Origin: Owenia fusiformis
Lineage: Eukaryota; Annelida; Polychaeta; Sabellida; Oweniidae
Direction: 5' to 3'
NCBI GenBank assembly: GCA_903813345.2
Contig: CAIIXF020000003.1
Span: forward strand, 26,427,248-26,491,247
Length of the DNA stretch: 64,000 nucleotides
Position numbers and translations under genes: made by a program. How positions within the stretch are numbered: position 1 is the first letter of the stretch; each line of letters begins with the position of its first letter. This document shows positions 12,001 to 24,000 of the stretch, piece after piece. Under the pieces are notes generated by a model. The model was not told the DNA's origin. It saw only the letters and a list, made by a program, of their open reading frames with translations, and ran no database searches.

Positions 12001-15000
12001 TATATTTAAATTGAAACTGTTAGATCTCATATGTGTTGAATTTCCATACATTTTTACAAATCATAAAAATAATGACACAAAGAAATAGTTTTCTACCCAT
12101 TGTTAAAGTTTGAACCTATTAAATACAATGACATCAACGATTTTTTTTATATATCGCTAAAGTTTGAACCAAACCAACTGCATTAATTCTAATCCAGCGC
12201 TGGCGCCTACAGATCTTGACCCATCCAGAGAATATATGTACAATCGGACGTACAGCTTGCCTCCAAATTTCCAACATCTGTCTGCTAGTAAAGCACAATT
12301 TGTGGAAGTCATTCATACATATGCAAAGTTTGAGGATAAACTTGGTGACGTCGATTACTTTATGATCGCGGATCATTGTGCTCAAGGTAAGGTTTTCTCG
12401 TATGACTAACCAAGATACCGTCATCCGTACCCCATGCAAGATATTGCCATCTTTCATCCTAAAAAGTAACACGTGCAAGATGAGTGTACTTGTGACATCA
12501 CAGGGTAAATAAACAACAACATGGCAACGATACAAGACCTTTTCTATAAAATATAGTAGCTGACGCTTGGAGGGCATAGTTGGATTTCATAGCTTTCTAT
12601 CCTTTGTACATTTCTTTCATTCCTCAGCAAAACAAAGATGATCTGCATTGTGGAGTATCATGTTTTGTGCGATGGTCACAACAATATGAGACTTATATTT
12701 AGAAATGTGGCCAATATTACATCCATTATTGACTCCGTATCCACCTGGATGTGTTTCCATTACTTTTCATTTGTTTGTTTAATTGTCTTCGTGTTTTATT
12801 CTAGCTATTATAGTTATCATGTTACGAAATACAATTCTATCAAACTCTGTATGTTTGTCATACATTGCGTGTCATTTTTTAATTTTGTCCATATTAGCTT
12901 TTCCTGTGTGTTTTGTGGTTCTTGAATGATGTCATTTAGACATTCCGATTAAAACATGTATCGTCCTACTCACCTAAGAATGATTGTGCTTTAAGTCAGT
13001 ATATGTCTGCTTGCAACAGATGAGGATAAAGATCAGTCTTCTGGTAAAGGGAAGGGCAAGTCATCAGATGAGGATAAAGGCGATTCTTCTGGAAAAGGGA
13101 AGGGCAAGTCGTCGGATGAGGATAAAGGCGAGTCTTCTGGTAAAGGGAAGGGCAAGTCATCGGATGAGGATAAAGGCGAATCTTCTGGTAAAGGGAAGGG
13201 CAAGTCATCGGATGAGGATAAAGGCGAATCTTCTGGAAAAGGGAAGGGCAACTCGTCGGATGAGTATAAAGGCGAGTCTTCTGGTCAAGCTTGTTCATCA
13301 TGCTTGTTGTTTTTCCTCCCAATATTATACAAAAGAATTGTGTAGGCATTCATGTATAGGAAGTGTTGTGATTTCGACTTTTGTCAAAAACGTATCATAT
13401 TTCATCATAGCCTACAATTTGTATCAGTGCGTGAGCCACAGCACTTTACATCCTTTAATATGAGCTGATTACGTTTCATTATTACTAATTTTAAATAATG
13501 CTTCAAATGCATTGCTGCAGCTGATATTGTGCTTATTTCTATCATTACCATGTTTAAACGTAAACCATGATACCATGGTTTACCATGGTCTATCATGATC
13601 GGCAATAAAATCATCATCAACTCTGACCATGGTGGCAATGATGTTTTTTGGTCAATTTTTTACCATGGTATACCATGGTATATCATGTTATACCATGTTT
13701 CATGGTGTTTCATGTTCAAAGTCAACCATCAAATACCATGGTATTATCATGGTTTTCATTACCATGTTCCTGACCATCATTTACCATGGTATTACCATGG
13801 TATATCATGGTTGATTGCATTTCATGGCATTTCATTGTAAGATGTGACAATCAAATACCATGGTATTTCATTGCCATGTTCCTGACCATCATTTACCATG
13901 GTATTACCATTGTATATCATGGTTGATGGTATTTCATTGTACGATGTAACAATCAAATGCCATGGTTGTACCATGATATTTTATTGTTATGTACCTAACC
14001 ATCATTTACCATGGTATTACCATGGTATATCATGGTTGATGACATTTCATTGCATTTCATTGTACCGTGTGACAATCAATTACCATGGTCATACCATGTC
14101 ATTTCATTGCCAAAATCATAACTCTCATTTATCATGGTTTTATCATTGTATTTCATGGTTGGTGGTATTTCATGGCATTTTATTGTCAAACCTGACCATC
14201 AAATACTATGGTCATACCATGGTATTTCATTGCCATAATCATAACTATCATTTATCACGGCATATCATTGCACTTCGTGGTTGATTGTATTTCATAGCAT
14301 TTCATTGTCAAACCTGACCATCAGATACCATGATTATACCATGGTATTTCATTGCCAAAAGAACTCTAGGAGAGTGTCGAAGTCTAAAATTGGTCAGAGT
14401 TGAAATGGATCATGAAATACAATGAAATGCCACGTTTCACCATGAAATGCAATGAAATACAATGATTGATCATGATATGCAATGAAATGCAATGGTCTCT
14501 CTTGCAATGCAGTGAAATACAATGAAAGACCATGTTCAAAAGTATTTTTTACATGAAATATCTTTATTAATAAATGTTAATTAGATAACCAAATTATTAT
14601 AATTAGTGATTCTGATATTCATCAAAATCACAACTTGTTCCTTTATTTAATAAATTAATTTCTATTATGAATAATTAAGTTAATAACCCTAGAAACAAAT
14701 TTTTTTTGTTAAACAAATTTGCTTTACTTTTTTTTGACTGTTGATGGTAAAATAGGAGATCAACTCAATATTTCGTAAGTCCAACCTCCAGTCTTCGATT
14801 AAACATCTTGACTGTACTTCATTGCATTTGATGGTTTGCAACCATGAAATACTGCAAAATAGCAGTATTTTTAAGTGCAAAATTTTAAGTATAGTGACCA
14901 TGGTATACAATGGTAGATCATGATAATTGGATGGCTCCATTGCATATCATGGTTGAATGTCTAGACCATGATATCACTGCACTTGATGGTATTAGACCAT

Positions 15001-18000
15001 GAAATACTGTGAAACTGTGTTATTTTTTAGATACAAAATTACATGTTAATTGACCATGGTATACCATCCAGGATGGCCATTGAATTTCAAATGGCTGCCA
15101 TTTTTCTTAAAATACCAATACCAGTGGACGAATTTTGTTCAAATTTTATATGTTGATGAGGTCTGCTGTACACATGAGTTCTGCTCAAGAAGAAATTCTC
15201 AAGACGGCAGACAAAATCAAAAATTTCAAAATGGCCGCCGTTATGTATAAAAAATAATTCTTAATTGCTCAAATACCAGTAGACGGATTTGGTTTAAAGG
15301 ATTGGTATCGATATGTGGAACTGAAATCAACATTGTTTTTCTCTTAAACCAATTATTGAAAACATTCTGTAAAAACACGGTCCTTTAAAGTTATTAAAGT
15401 TATACTAAGGAAAATTTGGTTGATTTGACAAAAAGTATTCAAAAAATTAAAACAAAAACAAGATAATTTTTCCAAATCAACCAAACTTTACTTTGAACAA
15501 TTAAAATATTGAGAGACCTAAACACGTTGTGTGTTTTGTTCCAATGAGGTTCGGATAGATGTTTCGTTTCATTCCGAACATATGATACCAAGAACAAAAG
15601 AAGAATCTGATGTGTTTTCTAAAACAATATAGAAAAAAGTATTTAAATACTCTTTTCAAATTAAACTGTTACCATTCAAAAGATGATCACTAGATTGACG
15701 ATGTGTAAAATTATTGATGACCGATATACCAATCCTTTTATAAGCTTTATCCGAGGGACGAAGGAGCTCTGTTCAAAAAGAAATGTTCAAGATGGCCATG
15801 TTTTGTTCGGTTCTTTTATGCGAAAGAAAATTAGGACATGACATTATTTCTTGTTGGCATATTTTGAGTTGGCAGCCTACTGTAAATGAATAATACATGT
15901 TCAATGATCTTACATAAAGGCTTCCATCCATCAGGCTACCAACATGCTAGTAAGGAATGTCGCTTTAAATAACTAAATTTTATCTCATTTTATCTACTGA
16001 CCATTACTTGTATTTACAGGAGATGAGAACAATACTTTGTGTAGACATAGACATGCTATTCAAGTCTTTAAAGAATCACTTATGACACGGGGCAGCGCCT
16101 ATGTTATAAAATCCCAATGTCCATGGGAAACAATAGTAAGTAAATGGATCTTTATATTGTCGGAGAGTTCTACATTAAAACTAGCATGTTACTTACCCAT
16201 CCGTATGACACTCCTATATATCTCACTATCTAGAGCGTAATTTGATTTATCCTACCCTGACCCTGAGTTTTTATGTTCCTATGACAACCATGGGTCATAA
16301 ATAGCTTCTTTATAAATGTAAATACTCTACTTTACACTCTTAAAGTATTGTTTTTTCAAAATCAGAGGTTTAATGATTTGTTATATCGCTATTTTCAAAC
16401 AACTTCATTATCAAGATTAGATTAGCATTCATCAAATATAGTTTATACAATCCGTTAAATGCAAAACTATTCAAATTATAATTTTGTTTATAGGATTCAT
16501 GTGGGGAATTTGTCATCCAACCCAGAATTGGTTACAAAACAAATCTCCGTGGTAGATGGGTCGTTTTGGACAGAATAGTTTCTCGTCGGTATAGTTTTGT
16601 TTGATTTATTAAATCTTTTTTAATAGTGCCGTTTTAAAAAGTTATACGTGATGCCTTAATATTGGTTTGAATACTGTATTCATTTTATACAGAATAATAA
16701 TTCAAATGATGAGTAGATATTGTTTTATGCTCGCAAGATTTAACCTATGGTGAACTACAAAAGAGAAAAAGATGACTGAAATACAGCCATTTGTATTCCA
16801 TAAAAACTTTTAACAGGTTTTCGATGAATATTTAGCTTATCGGAGGGTATTCACTGGTTCGGGTTTCTCGAGATTTTTGAAGGTGAAAAATATTTTCGTC
16901 CTTTATTTTATTCTTGTTTTCATCAATTGTCATTGGCTCATTAAAAAATTATATGGTTAGTACCCTTTGGTCAATAGCATATTGTGACGGAATAAACCCC
17001 ATACTTAATCCTTTCCAGAAAATAACAAATCTACGGGTATATTTCTTTATCTTATCAATTTCTATGTTTATATTAATTTGGTCATCGGGGAGTCTTAAGT
17101 TGAGCACTTAATTAGCTTAATTAGCTAGATAAGCATAAATAGCTTAATAAGCTTTATAATTAGCTAGATTAGCTTAATAAGATACGACCATAATCTAGCT
17201 AATTAGTACGATCACCTAATATAAAAACCTAATTAGCTTAATTAAGTGCATACTCACGTTCTCTGCTTATTAGTACAATTAAAAGTATTATAAAAAGATT
17301 AAGTGTGTAATACAGGGAGGAGGGAGGGAAATAAAACAAAATAATCCTACCTCCCTATCAATGTGTCTTTCCCGGTTGGGAATTTAAAATGAATAGAATG
17401 TATTGTGGTGTGTCATGTGACACATGTACCAATAAATCCAAAAGGGAATTGATCAATTTAAACTAAAACACATTGGGGAGTCCCTACTTTGCACGAAACC
17501 CCCATTCGTGTAAACAGAAGACTCCCTTATGCAATTAAAACAATAAAGCACATTTATATTACATATAATGTTTATAAATTGCAGATTTCGTGCAGTGACG
17601 TTCTCAATAACTGCTAATTTTTCTACACCTGATTGTGCACCAGAAGTCATCAACTTCTTACGTGGATTTAGTTCCATTGCATTTTACTCGACAACGGTAT
17701 GTAAAGAGTCAATGTTAACATCAACAATTATAGTCAAATACGGTCATCGAGGTGATTATGAAACATTTACTACTGCGATTGGGTCGATTGTAACCAGCCT
17801 CATTGCCCATGTACAGACAACAGCATCAACCATTGTAGGCACATTTGCTGTGACAGCAACTGTGAGAAATGGTAAGAATGAGCGCAACCCATCTTTTAAT
17901 TATATTTCAAATATAATTGACTCGATAGATAATCTTTCTTAATCTAACAGAAAAACTGATTCTTAACTTAAAACTTATTTACTTATTCTTAGTTATGTCA

Positions 18001-21000
18001 TGTACTTCGTATTGGTTCGTGTTCGAATCATTTTAAACCGTATCCAGGGACATCTTTTAACTCCAATTGGAACCTAACTCACGTTGCAGATGTTAAAATT
18101 TTCTCCGTTTGGGAGTTTTTAAGGAGAGACAATATTATCCCCATACGTTGATATAACTCATTGCAAAATAAAGATATCCATGAATGAAAATGGAAAATGA
18201 TGAAACATTGCAAAGTTTAATCTTTTGAAATTGATATTGCTATCATCGCTTTTACAAAAAAAACTTTGGTATTCTCTTAGAGACGATCCACATTGATGAA
18301 ATTGCCGAGTACATTGGGAAATGTGAAGGGAAGAAGAATATGGCATATGATAATTCAAAGGGCAACCGAACTGTAGGTAAGTCTGAAACACAAATTTGTT
18401 TTTGTGTTTTTCCATAGTGTTTAGCTAATGGGCACATAATGGGGCGTTAAAGGAAAGTATGTTTATGTAGTCGATTGGGAATGCTGTTTCGGATTAGTAA
18501 ATTATTTAGATAATATACAGAAATTGATTCTGGAATCTGGAACTTGCATTAAGGGTAAAGTAATACATTTGGGAAAATCCTTTCTATTTGTGCCTCGCTT
18601 TAATTCTTCTATATTGAAACCACCAATCGAATAGATGAGGTACCTGTCTATCTATAGGGATCGGGTTCAACATGGAACGTCCTGGCGCACGGAAAGTTTG
18701 GGAAACGATACTACCCGGGGTTGACTTTGACAAAGTTTACAACAAGCAACTTGCACTAAGAGATGATCAAATCAAAACATTATTCAAGGTACTGAAAGAT
18801 AAGCCATATGATATCCCTTTACATATTTTTGCTATTTCGTTCTTTAAAAGTTATATGCATTTCAATTCAGTTTATTTCAGTAGGTCATCATTGCTCCATG
18901 TCATTGTAATAAGGTAATACGCTTTTAAAGTTGTATGCATAGATTTGACAATTATATTTCAGGCAGACCTAGGTGCACAATTTATCCCTGTTGTTAGACA
19001 CTTGATACCAGGATTTGAAGTGATGTGTGCTGAAGTTCAAGCTGCAATTGTGGACGCCCTGTATCGAGGACATTTGAGCCCAGCCATGCAAGCTCTGATT
19101 AAAAAACGGAAGTGGAAAGAAGCTGCCAAAGAATACACCAACCAAGGAGACTACAGAAATGCTCTGAAAGGAAGAAGGGGATTCAAGGACATAAAGATCC
19201 GTATGGATGAAAACAAAGCTATCTTTGAGAAGCTAGGTACATGCGTACTCATTTCGGCCAATCTTTGGTTGGTACCGTACATGGTTGGGATATATTCAAC
19301 ATACGATGTCATATAATCCGTGCTAATGCTAATTGTTTCAACTTATTTGCCTCATTATATCAAGAGCATATAAATAAAATTGAAATAGAAATAACCTGTT
19401 TTCTGACTTCTGCATTAAAAGGTTTTGGAATATAGTAAACTTTTTATCGATGGCTCGATGAGCTTCAGCAATATAAGACTCATGTACGCTTCATGGAGCA
19501 ACTCCAAAAGAAGTTATAGATGACTTTGTCAACTAGATGCATGTATATGCACAAATGTACATACCATTGAAATTATTGGGGGAGAAAATATTTATTTGAC
19601 ACCCTGCAGAAAGCTATTTGAAATTGTCACTTCTTATTGAACACCCTGTATACCTACATCCATGTGCATCACATTCATAAACTCTATTCGGGTAAAAACC
19701 ACAGTGTATGAAATATTTTATATATGTTATAGTTGGAGGCGGAACGGAATGCTCTGGAAATACTATCAACACAACAATATCTCCATCGACTTCTGAACCC
19801 AAAACAGGTGATCCTTTGCAAAGTTGCTGCTTTGGTCACAGTCCATCCTTTTTGTATAAACACGTGATAAACTTCCTATTAACGATTTGAATGAAGAATT
19901 AAAAATAACCTTTATTTCATTATGAAATAATGTAAATAAATGCTGCTTTAAGGGTTAGTAATGCTATCTATTCTGCAGGAATCTGTCCAAGTGTTCCCTC
20001 TGGAACTATGGGGATTTAAGGGTTAGTAATGCTATCTATTCTGCAGGAAACTGTTCAAGTGCTCCCTCTGGAACTATGGGGATTTAAGGGTTAGTAATGC
20101 TATCTATTTTGCAGGAATCTGTCCAAGTGTTCCCTCTGGAACTATGGGGATTTAAGGGTTAGTAATGCTATATATTCTGTAGGAATCTGTCCAAGTGTTC
20201 CCTCTGGAACTATGGGGATTTAAGGGTTAGTAATGCTATCTATTCTGCAGGAATCTGTCCAAGTGTTCCCTCTGGAACTGTGGGGATTTAAGGGTTAGTA
20301 ATGCTATCTATTCTGTAGGAATCTGTCCAAGTGTTCCCTCTGGAACTGTGGGGATTTAAGGGTTAGTAATGCTATCTATTCTGCAGGAAACTGTCCAAGT
20401 GTTCCCTCTAGAACTGTGGGGATTTAAGGGTAAGTAATGCAATCCATTCTGCAGGAAACTGTCCAAGTGTTCCCTCTGGAACTATGGGGATTTAAGAATT
20501 AGTAATGCTATCTATTCTGCAGGAATCTGTCCAAGTGTTCCCTCTGGAACTATGGGGATTTAAGGGTTAGTAATGCTATCTATTCTGCAGGAAACTGTCC
20601 AAGTGTTCCCTCTGGAACTGTGGGGATTTAGGGGTTAGTAATGCAATCCATTCTGCAGGAAACTGTCCAAGTGTTCCCTCTGGAACTGTGGGGATTTAAG
20701 GGTTAGTAATGCTATCTATTCTGCAGGAAACTGTCCAAGTGTTCCCTCTGGAACTGTGGGGATTTAAGGGTTAGTAATGCTGTCCATTCTGCAGGAAACT
20801 GTCCAAGTGTTCCCTCTGGAACTGTGGGGATTTAAGGGTTAGTAATGCTATCTATTCTGCAGGAAACTGTCCAAGTGCTCCCTCTGGAACTATGGGGATT
20901 TAAGAGTTAGTAATGCTATCCATTCTGCAGGAAACTGTCCAAGTGTTCCCTCTGGAACTGGGGGGATTTAAGAGTTAGTAATGCTATCTATTCTGCAGGA

Positions 21001-24000
21001 AACTGTCCAAGTGTTCCCTCTGGAACTGTGGGGATTTAAGGGTTAGTAATGCTATCTTTTCTGCAGGAAACTGTCCAAGTGCTCCCTCTGGAACTGTGGG
21101 GATTTAAGGGTTAGTAATGCTATCTATTCTGCAGGAAACTGTCCAAGTGTTCCCTCTGGAACTGTGGGGATTTAAGGGTTAGTAATGCTATCTATTCTGC
21201 AGGAAACTGTCCAAGTGCTCCCTCTGGAACTATGGGGATTTAAGGGTTAGTAATGCTATCTATTCTGCAGGAAACTGTCCAAGTGCTCACTCTGGAACTG
21301 TGGGGATTTAAGGGTTAGTAATGCTATCTATTCTGCAGGAAACTGTCCAAGTGCTCCCTCTGGAACTGTGGGGATTTAAGGGTTAGTAATGCTATCTATT
21401 CTGCAGGAAACTGTCCAAGTGTTCCCTCTGGATCTGTGGGGATTTAAGGGTTAGTAATGCTATCTATTCTGCAGGAAACTGTCCAAGTGTTCCCTCTGGA
21501 ACTATGGGGATTTAAGGGTTAGTAATGCTATCTATTCTGTAGGAATCTGTCCAAGTGTTCCCTCTGGAACTATGGGGATTTAAGGGTTAGTAATGCTATC
21601 TATTCTGCAGGAAACTGTCCAAGTGTTCCCCCTGGAACTGTGGGGATTTAAGGGTTAGTAATGCTATCTATTCTGTAGGAATCTGTCCAAGTGTTCCCTC
21701 TGGAACTATGGGGATTTAAGGGTTAGTAATGCTATCTAATCTGCAGGAATCTGTCCAAGTGTTCCCTCTGGAACTATGGGGATTTAAGGGTTAGTAATGC
21801 TATCTATTCTGCAGGAAACTGTCCAAGTGTTCCCTCTGGAACTATGGGGATTTAAGAGTTAGTAATGCTATCTATTCTGCAGGAATCTGTCCAAGTGTTC
21901 CCTCTGGAACTGTGGGGATTTAAGGGTTAGTAATGCTATCTATTCTGTAGGAATCTGTCCAAGTGTTCCCTCTGGAACTGTGGGGATTTAAGAGTTAGTA
22001 ATGCTATCTATTCTGCAGGAATCTGTCCAAGTGTTCCCTCTGGAACTGTGGGGATTTAAGGGTTAGTAATGCTATCTATTCTGCAGGAAACTGTCCAAGT
22101 GTTCCCTCTGGAACTATGGGGATTTAAGGGTTAGTAATGCTATCTATTCTGTAGGAATCTGTCCAAGTGTTCCCTCTGGAACTGTGGGGATTTAAGAGTT
22201 AGTAATGCTATATATTCTGCAGGAAACTGTCCAAGTGTTCCCTCTGGAACTGTGGGGATTTAAGGGTTAGTAATGCTATCTATTCTGTAGGAATCTGTCC
22301 AAGTGTTCCCTCTGGAACTATGGGGATTTAAGAGTTAGTAATGCTATCTATTCTGCAGGAAACTGTCCAAGTGTTCCCTCTGGAACTGTGGGGATCTGTG
22401 TCAACTCCTGTTTGGACGATTATAGTTGTCCTGGTGTCCAGAAATGTTGCTCTAATGGTTGTGGTCATATCTGCAAGGATCCATTTGCAGAATCAGGTAA
22501 AACCAACAATAAACCATTGGTTTTATGCGGGCAATTCATATTTAGTTGATGATGCTATTGAAATATCTTACAATTTGAGATTTATTTACCAAGTTCATTG
22601 TCGCCAACCCCACAAATATTTCGGAGATAACCTTATTTCCGAGCTTAAATGGGCCCTCATTTACACCTTGATTACAAAATATAAAACATATGCAGATATT
22701 CAAAGCTCCTTGAATTTAAAGTTTCAGTTTATTTAGAACCGCTCCTGTTGCCATCTTCCTGATCCACGAGTTGCACATTTAAATGAGCAAGGAGGTGTGG
22801 TGCAAGATTTGTTAAACATTTTAGTTTATTTTTTAGAAACCACTACACCAACAGGGACAACTGAACAAACAGGTACTGTAATAATATTTATTTAAATGTC
22901 TCATACTTAATTGCTATTAGATTACAAAATAGACAACACTTGGGAGGGACCAAGGCCAGGAGAGGACTCATAGACTAATAATGCGTTGTAATATTGAACT
23001 TTATTTTGGCCAAACATTACATTTTAAAATGAATGTCACTTTTCTAATTTGAGAGTTGAACCATGATACTTGTCAAATTGATGTAACTTTGAATAACCTT
23101 TAAAATGATATATGACTCATACTATGATGGCACTGGTATGTGTCTGCCTAAGGGGGGGGGGGCATACATTCGGGACACCCTGTATATCTGGCAAATGTGC
23201 ATTTGTTTATGTTCTTGATGCTGTACAGTAGAGAAAAATGGAGTTGAGATTGAACCATGGGTATTTTGGCAACACTTGTAGTTTTGCAAATTAATTGCTT
23301 CAATGATAACCTGTTGAAACTTATGAAATCCTACCTAGACAATAGAAGAGTATGCACACGCCTTAATGGATCTTTATCCGAATTCTCTGAAGAAAATTTT
23401 ATAAACTCTGGTGTGCCTCAAGGCTCTATTCTAGGCCCCATCCTATTTCTGCTATTTATAAATGATCTCCCAGAGGTCATCCAATCAAAATGTTATATTT
23501 ATGCTGACGATACTTCTATACATGTCCCCGTTCACAAGTTTGAAAATGTTTTAACATCAAATACATTATTACAACATGATCTAGACAATGTCTATGACTG
23601 GTCAAGGGTTTGGGGGCTTAACTTTAAGCCCACGAAAACCAAAGAGATAATTTTTTCCAAATCAATTCAAAATGTAAGAAACTTTCCTATTTTGACCTTG
23701 AGCAACAGAATAATTGAAAGAGTAAATTATCATAAACATCTTGGAGTTATCTTAGATAACCACCTTGACTTCAAAGAACATATAGCCCAGTTAAAAGTCA
23801 AAATTGATAAAATGCTAAATCCACTTACAGCATTGAAAAATAAAATTTCATCCAAACACCTTGAAAGAATGTACTTATCGTTCATTTTGCCAAAATTAGA
23901 ATTCGGATCAATCTTTTATAATTGTTCACCACATTATGCCCTAAATACCTTGGATAGGTTACACTACAGAGCTGCCTTGTTAGTCTCCGGGGCCATTAAG

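Larger units (their letters stand above)
6839..16588 (+). other. Pancreatic-lipase-like domain lacking the nucleophile serine
   Basis: Exons 6839-6951, 11776-11977, 12213-12386, 16020-16135 and 16494-16588 line up with the PNLIP family. DVVILIMDV matches the strand before the oxyanion region. CIGFGIGAHICVN sits where family members have a GHSLGAH nucleophile elbow. ITDLDPS matches ITGLDPA with the acid Asp, KAQFVEVIHTYAK matches DAxFVDVIHT, and CRHRHAIQVFKES matches the catalytic-His block CSHxRAxxYFxES. CGEF...RIGY...RGRWVVLDR matches the C-terminal strand. The elbow has Gly in place of Ser, so hydrolysis is not expected; the Asp and His appear kept. Non-enzymatic lipase relatives such as yolk proteins are known. 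The acceptor at 12213 was chosen because it alone restores the frame and the LDP motif. Confidence 0.75.

Noticed and set aside
12163-12212. Alternative lipase exon start at 12163 (AAAG|TTTGAACC)
   Set aside because: Using that AG brings a stop codon into frame. The AG at 12211-12212 restores the frame and the LDPS motif.
12134-12577. 147-codon minus-strand ORF
   Set aside because: It lies opposite the lipase-like exon 12213-12386 and its flanking intron; no recognisable motif.
12996-13349. Repetitive minus-strand ORFs over the 48-bp repeat
   Set aside because: They are shadows of the tandem repeat. The plus frame alone matches exon phases.
13595-14284. HGISWL-rich repeat ORFs
   Set aside because: Translations of the CCATGG satellite, not proteins.
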